Positions 1 to 10,229 of a DNA stretch of 64,000 nucleotides are shown piece after piece. The translations under genes and the position numbers were made by a program. Below the pieces are notes generated by a model. The model had not been told where the DNA came from. It made no database searches and was given only the letters and a program-made list of their open reading frames with translations. Position 1 is the stretch's first letter; each line of letters begins with the position of its first letter. Where the stretch lies: the NCBI GenBank assembly GCA_009391535.1, contig VFHP01000007.1, positions 88,656-152,655 on the forward strand. Reading direction: 5' to 3'. The stretch is from SAR202 cluster bacterium (GTDB taxonomy: Bacteria > Chloroflexota > Dehalococcoidia > Lucifugimonadales > UBA2985).

Positions 1-614
1 TTAAGACCGCTAGGACCTGGGCTTGGGGTAAAATTCATATCTGCAACAGAAGCGTCTTCTTCATGATCCCAAGTGTTCCATTTGTGATCGCCAACGTCAC
101 CCCTAAGCTTTAAAGCTCCCTGTCCAGCAGCAAAACCGTTTTTGACTGGATGGGGACGACGGACTTCATATACTTTAGTTGTCACACCACTGGCGTGATT
201 ATTAATGTTCGCTCTATCAAAAATTCTAAGTTTACAGTTTTGAACTTTAACACCGGCGTCGTCAGTATTGTGTTCAAATCTAATATTTAGTGGTGCCATA
301 TGGTTTGGCAATCCAGAATTTCCAATAAAAAAAGCGTCATTTCCAGCAAACATGCCGCTTCCGGGCATACCGCCCGCATCGGCTTCTGTCGAAGAATACC
401 TAGTATTTGTAGACTGTACGCCGGAAGACGTACCATTAGCATTTGTTACATAAGTTTGCTGCTGATACTGACCAACGGGCACGGAAAGCCCAAAGCCAGC
501 ACCAAAAAATCCTAGACCAGATCCAGCGGAATTTTCTATGAGTGTTGGATCTGCATCAAAGTCTGATTCGAGCGTATTCGTCGCCGCATTACAATGAAAA
601 GTTATTGTAGCCAT
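1..614 (-). CDS. Tail-region structural protein, 3' end cut by window edge
   Basis: I translated this frame by hand. It begins at ATG 614 (MATITFHCNAATNTLESD) and stays open for 204 codons to the edge of the window, so the C-terminus is missing. A ribosome-binding site AGGAGA lies about 8 bases upstream. The visible part is rich in Gly, Ser and Asn early on, then becomes beta-rich (MAPLNIRFEHNTDD, KVQNCKLRIFDRANI) with a charged stretch KWNTWDHEEDA. It has no signal peptide or membrane segment. It is the last gene of the tail-tip block and has its own promoter-like element at 650-663, so it may be made at a different level from the upstream giants. I do not recognise a family; a virion protein is inferred from context only. 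Confidence 0.85.
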   Translation of the reverse strand, partial: MATITFHCNAATNTLESDFDADPTLIENSAGSGLGFFGAGFGLSVPVGQYQQQTYVTNANGTSSGVQSTNTRYSSTEADAGGMPGSGMFAGNDAFFIGNSGLPNHMAPLNIRFEHNTDDAGVKVQNCKLRIFDRANINNHASGVTTKVYEVRRPHPVKNGFAAGQGALKLRGDVGDHKWNTWDHEEDASVADMNFTPSPGPSGL

Positions 615-649
615 AAAAATGTCTCCTTTTTGTCAACAAAGTTCTATAT

Positions 650-663
650 ATTATACACAAAAA
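650..663 (-). promoter_or_regulatory. Candidate phage late promoter (TTTTTGTGTATAAT)
   Basis: On the minus strand the gap between the 1523-residue gene and the last gene reads TTTTTGTGTATAAT followed by ATATAG, 36 bases before ATG 614. The same 14 bases occur before the tail tube gene at 36037-36050, and the 9-base core GTGTATAAT before the fibre gene at 52148-52156. TATAAT matches a bacterial -10 element, but I see no -35 box at the usual 17-base spacing. A phage-modified polymerase or a TG-type extended element is therefore more likely. Confidence 0.5.
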
Positions 664-666
664 CGG

Positions 667-3600
667 TCAAATTGCATTGATTGTAGTTTCAATCCAGTTC
701 TGGACAACTTCAGTGGGGTTTTGAACGTCCGCATATCTATCGGGATCAGTAAGAGTGAAGGTAATATCGTTATGCATATGGAAAAATATGTCATATTTAC
801 TATTTGGTGATCTTTCGTCAGACTTAATCTGAACGGAAACGTCCCTACCGGTGTAAACTACGCCAAAATCCTTACCAACCCTGTTGGTGGTAACACCGCC
901 ACCTCCTCCAAATCCAAATAAATTGCCAAATCCGCCCAGAATAATTACTGGATCATCTCTGGTGTTTGTAACAGAATCGCTACGTCCAACGTCTGCATCT
1001 GCACTCAATTGTACGTACCTACCGGCTGATGATAAATACTTAGGCTTGTGATCTATGGGTAGGCTGGCGTATACTTTGCCATTAACAAAAAATGCATCAA
1101 ATCCAGTGCCTGCGGCAGCTACATTTCTAATTGCTAAACCGTCTGTGACACCATCTTTTAATTTAGCGTCACTATTTGGGAACACACTAGGACTTATGAC
1201 CCCCGGATTATACACCTTAATTTTAGAGACAACACCCCTAATCTGTTCACCCGGTTTATTTGGCTTATTTACGGTGATAACTTCTTCCACTGAAATATTG
1301 ACTTTAGTACCTATGTTGCCTAGTATATCGCCCTTTTTATAGTTCTCTCCAGATGATTTTATTATTAACTCATCGAAATGTGTAGAAGCTTCCCTATCAT
1401 CTACGTCTGAGGTGTGTGAAGTAGCCGCACTATTTAGATCAATCACGTCACCGCTTGCAAAGGGTACACCAATCTGTCTTTTATAATGCCTGTATGGTAA
1501 AAGCTTTCCTACTCTGTCGCTAGTAAAATTCCAGAACTGCTCTGGAAGTATAGCTGTCTGACCCAGCACAACATCCTTAAATACTTGCTCTCCTACTTGG
1601 CATGTTACGGGTGTACCCCCATCTGGACCATATCTCGATGGTTGAGGAACTTCTTTTGAAAGCATTCTGTTTGGACCAAGTTTATAGAAGTTATCACTAT
1701 CCTGATATGGTACACCGTTATCATCTAATACAACGTCTCTGGTCATGATGTTTTGAGTTATTGTAACGATATTTCTTCCTTGCCGCTGCTGAAAGGGCGT
1801 GGGAATATAAAGAATTGGATCGTTATTGAAATAGCCCGGGACCGCAGGACTTAGGAGCTTCAACCCGTCTGGATTAAAGTGATGTACGGCAAAATATCTA
1901 GGATCATAAATGGTATCTTCCCTAGCATGAGCATGGTATATGGTTGCGAACAGTATAGTGGTTTTGTTTGAATATAGCGTATTAACATCACTACCACCCC
2001 AAGAAGGCTTGAGGTAGGCACTCATGGTTCCACGTTTACTCTCACACATCATACCAAGAGTATTTCTAGTGTTAAACGTTATCTGCTGGTTTGCGGCAGC
2101 TGTGGCTGTTGCACCTATTACTCCAAAAACATTGGCACCAATATTGTCTCCGGTTTGACCATCTTTAAGATCACTCGGAAAATTAGCTTCACTGGTGTAC
2201 TTATGTGGATCTATTCCACCATTGTATAAAGCCCCTTTCCACCAATCTCTAGAGTGTGCTCTGCCGCCATACCCCATAACATTTATACTCATACCGTTTT
2301 GTTTTAGGTCACCTCTTAGTTTCAATCCTTTTTTATCGTCCCATATTGAATCGAGGGCTATATATCTGTTCCCCCCTATCGTCCCCGCAGTCGTCGGTCT
2401 CGTACCAATAGCCGACTCATATGACAACCAACCCAAATTTCTTATAGCTGACAATTCTGAACATATCGGCACTATCTTATTTCCGTCGCTAGGATGATAA
2501 AATCTAACGGCTTCAGCGGCTTTGTCTCTTCTATCAAGCTCATCAAAACGCTTCGTTCCGTCAGCACCATAGACATAATCAGAAACCTTACCCCACCCCC
2601 CTATAAACTGCGTCCAAGTCCCATATTTTAACGGGCTAAATTGAATTTTATTAACACGTTTTGGTTTAAAGCCATAGGCTGAATCTGAGGGAGAGTATCT
2701 CTGTTCCGTCGTGGGTAACGGCGTTGATTTGAAAAGCCAGTGTCTTTCCCTAAAAATATCTTTAACAGCCTCCCGCATAGTCCCGCCTTTAGTGGAAGAC
2801 ATAAGTGCGGCATACGCATGTATATTTTGAATTGGACAGCCGTTTTCAGTACCGGGGGCTGAAAGGGTAGCTATGTCAGCAGGTAGATGCTTCAAGTCCC
2901 TAGCGTTATAATGCGTTTCTTGATAAAACATAGATGGAGAATAATACGGCTGATGCGGTCTTGTGAAACTCCGACGTGCTTCCCCCTCTCTGTCATACTG
3001 AGTGTCGTATGCTGGGTTTGGAGCCTCTGGGTCTGCCCCAGGAAGAAGACTCTTAAGTTTGCTCCTTGCCGGAATATATGCACCTATTAGTGGACTCATA
3101 GGCCCTGGATGGTCTCCCCAAGGCTCTTCTAGAGTAATCAAGTTTCCTTCATTATCATAGTCATTGCGTGTAGGAAGTTGATCCTTCCTCTGAAAACCAG
3201 GTGCTGGATCTATGAATGGTTCAGCCGCTGGACTGCTATTTAGGATACTTGTGTTAAAGAGCTTGCTATTAAAATTATTAACTAATGAATAGGCACTTGT
3301 TCCATTACTGGCTGGAAATATAACAAAGTCTCTTTCAGTACCCGGAGCATTAAAATATGCGTTAGTGCTGTTTAGTGTATACCCGTCTGGAAAACAGCAG
3401 CCAAAAAAACCGCCTGTATGAGCTGATTGACCCACATCGATGTCTCCTCCACCACCAGTTTGTGTTCCAGCACTATTTTGTAGTGCATTTGTTGAAGCTA
3501 AGAAATTGTGAGTATGGGTGCCGCCAACAAGGGGGTCCATAAAATCAAAAGATGTGAATTGCCAATAACCATTCATGCTTACCAGCGGTTTTTGACCCTT

Positions 3601-5238
3601 TTTACTCCACCTTACCTCTCCTGCATCGTGAAAGTCGTCAAAGGCACCTAGCAATCCTCCTAATAAACTCACTCCATCCCCACCATTTTGAACGTCGTCC
3701 CAGTAGTAGCTTCTGTGTACAGCACGCTCAATAGCCTCTGGGTCTACTTTGGTTTTTTTTACGGGTAATACGGAGTTATCACCATTCCAATCTAGTGCAA
3801 CAAAATAGTTGTTTGCGTTGGTGCCCATATACTGAAACTCCCACTTGCCCTCGATGGTAGCATCAACCTCAGAGATTTCGTCGTCAATAATGCCGCTACC
3901 CATGTCGGTTATGTGCCATATCCCACCCATTTGAGTTAACATAACCAGTGTGTCTTTGGGGTAAGATTTTAGGGGGTTGTAGTTATACCCCACTACTGTA
4001 GCTTTTTCCCTAGACTCCTCCCTACACCCAGAAGCTCTAGCATAATTTGGTTGCCACTGCATGGGGTTTCCGTTTTGCATTTCAATTGGCATACACAGAC
4101 CACTACTTGGAGCAAAGTGTCTATCTGGATCTCCATCTAGATCTTGTTTTATATCACTATCTACTAAGCTTTCTACGCTAGGGTTATTAACAGCCTGTCT
4201 GATTCTAGTGACTACTTTGGCAAACACGTTGGCACTTCCAGATTCCCACTTCTGGGTATATGGATTCCATTTTCGCTCTAGTTCTCCAACAGACTGCTCC
4301 CCTGGGTTGGAAGTATTAGCTTCCACCATTTCTCCATCATTACTAGACCTGTAAATCCTACCTAAACTATCTCTTTTGTATCCAGCAAATTTAGGGTCTT
4401 TGAGTACAACAAGCTTATTGGAATTTCTAACTTTTGAGTCGTCGTATAAGTATAACTTAAATTTTACCCTGTCAACCTTTACACATTGTATCCCGCCATC
4501 AGCTTGATTTATATTAAAAGGAACATCGGCATAAAATTCTAAGAAACCGTACTTGCTAGCTTTTATATCAGTTAAAAATGAATCCATTGCAAACAGGTTT
4601 GCGGATTGTAAATCTGGGTGGACGCTATCTGACCATTCGCCTCTTGGGTAGAATCTTCTGAATTGATTAACAAATCGATTCATTTCTATGATTTGTAAAA
4701 TAGAGCTTTGAGACCCCGAGAAGAAGTTTCTGCCGAACTTAGAAGGAGCTTGGCCGCGAGCCGTCCAACCATCAGCGATACCTTCCCCGTCTGGACTTAT
4801 GTGTGTAAAGATCACGCCGTCTGGGTCAGATAGGTTCCAATAGCTACCCAACAATAAATCGTCTTGCGTAAAAGCACCATCAAGACCCATGTAGCTATAA
4901 TCCCAAGCTGATATTGACTTTTGGGCATATTTACCGGTGGCCTCACTTCTCCTCCAAGCATGGAAGACGCCCCAGTCATCTTCATCTTTAGAACCGTGTC
5001 CAAGTATGTCATCAATGCTTGCATAGTTTACAGCTCGCCAGTTCTTATAGAACTCTTGCGGGGGAGGTGTTGGGTCTAGGGGGGTATTACCCTCTAAAGT
5101 TTGCAACCAAGCGTTTAGATCTCCGGTGGTGAATACACCTAACCCCAAAGCTATCATTCTGGGATGCTCTGTGATTATTGCGTGAAAGTCCGCTACCGGC
5201 TCTTTAGAGTTCGATGCAGCGAAAAAATCTTTAGCCAT
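667..5238 (-). CDS. Giant tail-tip/baseplate-region protein (1523 aa), function unknown
   Basis: A 1523-residue protein starting MAKDFFAASNSKEPVADF. The site AAGGAGAAAAGGAC just before ATG 5238 supports the start. Composition is that of a large extracellular beta-rich virion protein: many Tyr, Asn, Gly and Pro, no signal peptide, no clear membrane helix. His-containing stretches (GGTHTHNFLAS near residue 565 and YHAHARED near residue 1105) could bind metal, but this is only a pattern. A glycine-rich turn (GFGNLFGFGGGGG) lies near residue 1440, and the C-terminus (ITFTLTDPDRYADV) reads as beta strands. It follows the 1657-residue protein with a 17-base gap, in the block after the tape measure gene where tails encode hub, tip and host-contact proteins. 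I recognise no family; tail-tip or baseplate is inferred from position. Confidence 0.8.
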   Translation of the reverse strand: MAKDFFAASNSKEPVADFHAIITEHPRMIALGLGVFTTGDLNAWLQTLEGNTPLDPTPPPQEFYKNWRAVNYASIDDILGHGSKDEDDWGVFHAWRRSEATGKYAQKSISAWDYSYMGLDGAFTQDDLLLGSYWNLSDPDGVIFTHISPDGEGIADGWTARGQAPSKFGRNFFSGSQSSILQIIEMNRFVNQFRRFYPRGEWSDSVHPDLQSANLFAMDSFLTDIKASKYGFLEFYADVPFNINQADGGIQCVKVDRVKFKLYLYDDSKVRNSNKLVVLKDPKFAGYKRDSLGRIYRSSNDGEMVEANTSNPGEQSVGELERKWNPYTQKWESGSANVFAKVVTRIRQAVNNPSVESLVDSDIKQDLDGDPDRHFAPSSGLCMPIEMQNGNPMQWQPNYARASGCREESREKATVVGYNYNPLKSYPKDTLVMLTQMGGIWHITDMGSGIIDDEISEVDATIEGKWEFQYMGTNANNYFVALDWNGDNSVLPVKKTKVDPEAIERAVHRSYYWDDVQNGGDGVSLLGGLLGAFDDFHDAGEVRWSKKGQKPLVSMNGYWQFTSFDFMDPLVGGTHTHNFLASTNALQNSAGTQTGGGGDIDVGQSAHTGGFFGCCFPDGYTLNSTNAYFNAPGTERDFVIFPASNGTSAYSLVNNFNSKLFNTSILNSSPAAEPFIDPAPGFQRKDQLPTRNDYDNEGNLITLEEPWGDHPGPMSPLIGAYIPARSKLKSLLPGADPEAPNPAYDTQYDREGEARRSFTRPHQPYYSPSMFYQETHYNARDLKHLPADIATLSAPGTENGCPIQNIHAYAALMSSTKGGTMREAVKDIFRERHWLFKSTPLPTTEQRYSPSDSAYGFKPKRVNKIQFSPLKYGTWTQFIGGWGKVSDYVYGADGTKRFDELDRRDKAAEAVRFYHPSDGNKIVPICSELSAIRNLGWLSYESAIGTRPTTAGTIGGNRYIALDSIWDDKKGLKLRGDLKQNGMSINVMGYGGRAHSRDWWKGALYNGGIDPHKYTSEANFPSDLKDGQTGDNIGANVFGVIGATATAAANQQITFNTRNTLGMMCESKRGTMSAYLKPSWGGSDVNTLYSNKTTILFATIYHAHAREDTIYDPRYFAVHHFNPDGLKLLSPAVPGYFNNDPILYIPTPFQQRQGRNIVTITQNIMTRDVVLDDNGVPYQDSDNFYKLGPNRMLSKEVPQPSRYGPDGGTPVTCQVGEQVFKDVVLGQTAILPEQFWNFTSDRVGKLLPYRHYKRQIGVPFASGDVIDLNSAATSHTSDVDDREASTHFDELIIKSSGENYKKGDILGNIGTKVNISVEEVITVNKPNKPGEQIRGVVSKIKVYNPGVISPSVFPNSDAKLKDGVTDGLAIRNVAAAGTGFDAFFVNGKVYASLPIDHKPKYLSSAGRYVQLSADADVGRSDSVTNTRDDPVIILGGFGNLFGFGGGGGVTTNRVGKDFGVVYTGRDVSVQIKSDERSPNSKYDIFFHMHNDITFTLTDPDRYADVQNPTEVVQNWIETTINAI

Positions 5239-5255
5239 GTCCTTTTCTCCTTTGT

Positions 5256-8200
5256 TTATGCATTTCGGCCCTGATGGGGCATAATGGATTCCTGTATGGC
5301 TCTAGGGTTTGAATATTCAAACGAAACCATATTTGGATGGTTATCTTGAGCAGAAACTCCCGTAAAAATATTTTCTGGTCCAGCTATTGCTTTGTCCTCT
5401 AGTGCCTTTTGTCTTAATAGTTCGTCTGGGTATTGTTCCATAGATTCTTTGATAGAGTCTTCTGAAATCATTTGTCCACCAACATCATCTAGAACAAATA
5501 GCGTTCTCGGGTTTTTACCCTTCTGTGCGTCAGTAAAGAATTGGTCGTTGCCTTTAACCAAGTCTAAAATCTGTTGCCCCCCATTTGCTAACAAGGATGC
5601 AACTAAGTTTTTGTTACTTTGGCCCTTGCCAAAACCCTTCCTTGCTGCGTCATTTGTTTGATCAATAATCTTTTGTCTGTCTCTAGCAATTTTTGCTATC
5701 GCACCTTCTTTTTGTTTCTGTAGCTTTCCATATTGTGCAGTATAAAGATCCATTTTAACGGTGGTCTTAACGCCTCCGTCACCAACGTCAACTGAAATGG
5801 AGGTTATTAGCGGTCCTTCTTTCTTTAGTGCTGTCGCTATAGCTAGGCCCGTTGGAGCCTCTGGCATAACAAATCCACCTCTTTCACTAAATAATAGTAA
5901 ACTGTTTGAGAAGTCTGCCTGTAAGGAACCAGCCTCGTTGAGTAGTTGGTATCCCGCAAAATTCCAAGGTGCTAGTTTTTCATCTTTGATAAACTCTATC
6001 TTACCACCAATATTTGTATAACGCTCTCTAGGGTTCGCCGTGTTTAAACTAGCCATAGAAAGCCAAGGTCCATAACATCTTTCTTCTGACATTAACGGTA
6101 TTGCTACCATGCTCGGGTACACGGGTGACGGCTGTATAAAGGATAAACCTCCCTCGGGGGAACTAAGTGCGATACCCTTCACGGCTGCTCTTTGCACCCT
6201 TTCCATTTCGTTTAGGTTCTCAAAGGTAAATTCAACATAGTCGGAAGCCTCACCAGGCCACCACTTTCCGTCTTCAAAAAATGCACCCACCTGACCACGA
6301 GGAGAACCGGCAGCGAAAGCCTCTTCAAAAGTATTAAATCCTCCAGGATACTCTTCTTCCTTAGTTTGGCATACCACAACCTCATCTTGTAATTCAGGGA
6401 ATGCTGGTTTATTAAAATCTGGATGCTTTACAACGTCTGCCGTTAATATGTTTTCTATCTGTACTGTGTTGTAAGCCTTCATTGGTCCAGAAGCCCATCG
6501 TTGGTCTACCGTTGACTGTATTCTACCGGGCACTGTTATGATGGCATAGACATGGTCTGAGTCTAAATCTCTAAGCTCTGTGTGAACAATCCCATCCCCC
6601 CTTCTCAAGAAATCACAATGATTAACATTTTGACCTTTTCCTCCGCCTTCAGCAACGGAGAATATCGGCTGAAGCCTCCTGAGCTTAAACTGGAAAGCGG
6701 GACAACCGGTGTCTGGATCTTCTGCCTCAACAATGTCAAATGAGGGTTCACCTAGGTGTAGGTCGTACTCGGTAGCCCACACGGATAAACTTCTTCTTTG
6801 CAGTTTTGGTGGTAAGTAGAAGCTCTCATCTAGCTGACACTTAACAAACGCCATCGATGGAGGTTGCCTATCCAAAAGTTGGTTATCAGTCATCGTTGAT
6901 TGAATTTTGTCAAACGCCATTCTTTTGTCTGGGCGTACATTTGGCTGGGTCTCAATAACGTCGGGAATAAAGTTACCAGCTTTATCCAGTGTCTGCTGAG
7001 TAAAATCATCTGTAGGAACATTAGTAAAATCTAAGAAGTGGCTATTGTCATACCTAGCGTAGCACTTGATTCTGTTGCTATCTTCTATAATAGCCTCGGT
7101 GTCGATTGGGAAGAGTCCCTGTCTAGCACCCTGTGGTAACTTGTTTGCCGGAAGCGTATTTGCCTGCGTCCTAGATAAAAGATTTCCGCCAATCAGCGTA
7201 AAATCAAAAAATCCACCCTGCGGCTCCGGCTTGTAGTTGTAGTTCCACTGCTCCTCGAACGGATTAAAATTACACTTTAACGCACCGTAAGTATATGCGT
7301 CTGGATAATTTGTTTCGGTCGCATGTCCGGTTCTTCTATTATTATGGTCTAATATTCTATAGTTGAGGTAAGTTGTAAAGGCGTCTGCTGGTTGGGACTT
7401 GCGGTTGCCAACTAAGCTTAACCTAAACCCGAAATCAGAGTTTATTGGTTCCGGCCTAAACCCGAAGGGGCCAGCAGCCTCATTATAAGTTCCATCGTTC
7501 CAGTGGACGATATTTGGTTGCCAACGTGTGTTACAAGCTTTTGGTATCTTAACTAAATATTTTTTACCTAGGTTCTCTTCTGCCACCTTTTTGACAAAGT
7601 TGTAAACTTTCTTAGCATTGTCTAGGTGATTTTTGGCAGTCTTGGGCAAGTTCGCTATCATTCTAGTGATAGGTGTATCTTTTGGTTTACCGTCACCATC
7701 CACAAGACCCAATGCGTTCTTGGTCGCAGCAAGCCTATTGCTCTTGGCGTCTTCTAGGTTCTTGACTATTCCCGCATAATTTTCTTGAAAGTCTCTGGCC
7801 TTTTTGATAGCTAATGCTAACGTTTTGAACCTCGGGGTATCTCTATAGCCATCTTTTTCCTCTTCTTTGGGATTGGCAGCTAACCAAGACTCTCTCATCT
7901 CCATTAGTGCCTTTTCGTAGTGCTCTATTCTCTCCCTTATATCGTCCTTGGGGATAACAGAAAATTTATCGGGCTTGCCAGTAGTATTATTTAACGATTG
8001 ATAGTTTGTTATCAGTTTGGTAACGGAGTTTTGTATTTGGACAACACCCGCTTCCGGAATTCCTATCTTTTGAGCACGCTTGTAATATAGTGGGTATCCG
8101 TACGGGGGATTGCAGGGACTTGCTGGATATCCATCAGCACCCATATAAGGCTTATCGGAATTCCAAACAGATCTAGGTACCGCAACGGCAAACTTTCTCT

Positions 8201-10229
8201 CTTCAAAACCCGCCACGGCCAAATCCAACTCATCGCCCTGTTGAAGGCCCAAGGTTGATTTCCAGTCTCTTAACGCTTTGTTTATTTCTGGGTTTGCGTT
8301 TGCAGCAGCCGCGTATGTGGCACCGTACTGAGCAACGTCTTGTATGTAGGTCTCGTTATAAGAAAGTAAAAATTCTTTCCATCTTTCAAAGGAAACCAAT
8401 GCCGCCCTCAGTTCCATTTCTGTGGCAACATAATAATTTCCAACGCCGTAAGCATTAAGGTTAGAACTATCCAGAAGTATCTGTTGGTACGAACCAAACC
8501 CCTTGGGTATTGTAACGGCCTTATTATCACCTAAGAAACCGTAAAATGGAAGAAATTGCTGTTTTAAGGATGTTTCTAAGGACCACTGATCTTTTTGTAG
8601 TTGTTCAACCTTATTTGAAAGACCAGCTTCGTTTCTTCTCTGCTGTAAGTCGTCTCTATCTTTATTGCCCGTGAGGAATACCATGTCAACCTTCTGAGCA
8701 CCAACAACAAACTTATCTGTAGTAACGTTTGATAGTTCAAAGCCAACGTCTTGATTTTCTACATGAACACCTCTATTTTCAAGACCATCTAAGTATTCTT
8801 TGATTGCACCATACTTGGGTTGCCTAGTCTTGTCAATTGCATCAATTCTTATTATACCAGCAACCATTTCCGAAGTCTTACCGGCTCTAGCGAGTATGTT
8901 ATTTCTTTCATATAAATAGCTACAGGCGGGATGATCTATCACTGGTAAAAGTGTAACATATAATTCGTGACTAATAATATCACAGAGTTCTTGTGCAAAA
9001 CTTAACATATCCAATTGATCGAAGTCAACAAAATAACCCAATGGGATCAAGTCGGTAGGAATGCCCGTGAAGTCAACGACATAATTAAAGCCTCTAAAGT
9101 TCACAACGCCACCAAACCCAGCCTGAGTGTACTCGCTGGGCATTGGTCCATCATACTCAAATAGCGTTCTTATTGCTTGAGATATTCTGTAGAATGGTAT
9201 ACCACGAGAGGATCTTCTAGAAAAGCCCTGACCCGTTATTGGGAAAAGCACATCATCAATATAATACTGATCTAATAAATTAGTGACAACAGGGAGTCCG
9301 TTTGCATCTAGTTTACCGATATGAAGATTTGCCGGTGGTGGGGAACTTAGGTCGGGATCTTCAAAACCGGCATAAATAGAAGTGCCGTCTGGGTTCAGAA
9401 CCCTTTTAACAATACCTTTACCTAGTGCTCGGGTGTCAAGATCACTTTTAAGGTCATCAGTAGGATCATATTCTAAAAATCCGTAGATATTAAAGAGATT
9501 TTTATTGTTGTAGGTAGTTCCTTGATAGTTGTTAAATATTAAGATTGCATTAGACAAAACTTCTCTGGGGTCAACAACATTTACAGAAAACAGCGGGCTA
9601 CCTCCAGCCCCCCTGTTTTGCGTATAGCTTTGTAAGATACCGCCAAAAGCAAAGTGATTTCTTCCCCTATCAAACGTTCCTAAGTCCCACAGTCTAGACT
9701 TATCTATAACCACCTTCCTATCTAAATCTACATAATGGTAAGGCTCCACCTCTTCCAATGGTTCGCTATAACTAGATTCTGGAAAATCCTGAAAATCAGC
9801 CAGTGTTTTTATATTGTATAAATCGTCAAAGGTTTTTCTAAACGCTTGTTCTACCGTGGCTGGGTTCTTACCAAACTTAAAGAATACGGGGGAACCCACA
9901 ACCGGTGGTGCAAACATGTCAAACTTTCCGTTATGATACGGGTCGTCACCAATCCCCACTTTATAACCGTCAGACCTGTTGTATTCGTCATTAACGAGTT
10001 GACAAGATAGGGACGAGGAGGTGTCACCAAATCCAGCGTTAAGGTTAAAGTTGGTGATAGATGCACCCAAAAAGGTCTGCTGTATAAACCCTTCGTTGTC
10101 CACTGTCCATCCACCCACAGACAGAGAGCCGTTTTTCCCCTGCGGTAACACATGTTTTTTGGGCCAAGAACCCTGCGGGTCTATTGTTCCGCTAGTTGGA
10201 ATAGTGCTATAATTATGATCAATTGTCAT
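5256..10229 (-). CDS. Giant baseplate hub/tail-tip-like protein (1657 aa)
   Basis: I chose ATG 10229 (MTIDHNYSTIPTSG) because GGAG lies 7 bases before it. A start 17 codons upstream is possible but overlaps the previous gene by 62 bases; the chosen one overlaps by 11. The N-terminus (residues 1-130) reads as a beta-barrel region (ITNFNLNAGFGDTSSSLS, then VGSPVFFKFG), and FAFGGILQSY/VNVVDPREVLSNA (about 190-230) looks like the kind of segment seen in phage hub or tail-tip proteins. Residues about 755-890 are charged and helical, probably coiled coil (RERIEHYEKALMEMRESW), and a second helical stretch near residue 1540 has IARDRQKIIDQTNDAARKG. The rest is beta-rich. It lies between a 199-residue and a 1523-residue protein in the tail-tip block. 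The hub role is inference; no enzymatic motif is visible. Confidence 0.8.
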   Translation of the reverse strand: MTIDHNYSTIPTSGTIDPQGSWPKKHVLPQGKNGSLSVGGWTVDNEGFIQQTFLGASITNFNLNAGFGDTSSSLSCQLVNDEYNRSDGYKVGIGDDPYHNGKFDMFAPPVVGSPVFFKFGKNPATVEQAFRKTFDDLYNIKTLADFQDFPESSYSEPLEEVEPYHYVDLDRKVVIDKSRLWDLGTFDRGRNHFAFGGILQSYTQNRGAGGSPLFSVNVVDPREVLSNAILIFNNYQGTTYNNKNLFNIYGFLEYDPTDDLKSDLDTRALGKGIVKRVLNPDGTSIYAGFEDPDLSSPPPANLHIGKLDANGLPVVTNLLDQYYIDDVLFPITGQGFSRRSSRGIPFYRISQAIRTLFEYDGPMPSEYTQAGFGGVVNFRGFNYVVDFTGIPTDLIPLGYFVDFDQLDMLSFAQELCDIISHELYVTLLPVIDHPACSYLYERNNILARAGKTSEMVAGIIRIDAIDKTRQPKYGAIKEYLDGLENRGVHVENQDVGFELSNVTTDKFVVGAQKVDMVFLTGNKDRDDLQQRRNEAGLSNKVEQLQKDQWSLETSLKQQFLPFYGFLGDNKAVTIPKGFGSYQQILLDSSNLNAYGVGNYYVATEMELRAALVSFERWKEFLLSYNETYIQDVAQYGATYAAAANANPEINKALRDWKSTLGLQQGDELDLAVAGFEERKFAVAVPRSVWNSDKPYMGADGYPASPCNPPYGYPLYYKRAQKIGIPEAGVVQIQNSVTKLITNYQSLNNTTGKPDKFSVIPKDDIRERIEHYEKALMEMRESWLAANPKEEEKDGYRDTPRFKTLALAIKKARDFQENYAGIVKNLEDAKSNRLAATKNALGLVDGDGKPKDTPITRMIANLPKTAKNHLDNAKKVYNFVKKVAEENLGKKYLVKIPKACNTRWQPNIVHWNDGTYNEAAGPFGFRPEPINSDFGFRLSLVGNRKSQPADAFTTYLNYRILDHNNRRTGHATETNYPDAYTYGALKCNFNPFEEQWNYNYKPEPQGGFFDFTLIGGNLLSRTQANTLPANKLPQGARQGLFPIDTEAIIEDSNRIKCYARYDNSHFLDFTNVPTDDFTQQTLDKAGNFIPDVIETQPNVRPDKRMAFDKIQSTMTDNQLLDRQPPSMAFVKCQLDESFYLPPKLQRRSLSVWATEYDLHLGEPSFDIVEAEDPDTGCPAFQFKLRRLQPIFSVAEGGGKGQNVNHCDFLRRGDGIVHTELRDLDSDHVYAIITVPGRIQSTVDQRWASGPMKAYNTVQIENILTADVVKHPDFNKPAFPELQDEVVVCQTKEEEYPGGFNTFEEAFAAGSPRGQVGAFFEDGKWWPGEASDYVEFTFENLNEMERVQRAAVKGIALSSPEGGLSFIQPSPVYPSMVAIPLMSEERCYGPWLSMASLNTANPRERYTNIGGKIEFIKDEKLAPWNFAGYQLLNEAGSLQADFSNSLLLFSERGGFVMPEAPTGLAIATALKKEGPLITSISVDVGDGGVKTTVKMDLYTAQYGKLQKQKEGAIAKIARDRQKIIDQTNDAARKGFGKGQSNKNLVASLLANGGQQILDLVKGNDQFFTDAQKGKNPRTLFVLDDVGGQMISEDSIKESMEQYPDELLRQKALEDKAIAGPENIFTGVSAQDNHPNMVSFEYSNPRAIQESIMPHQGRNA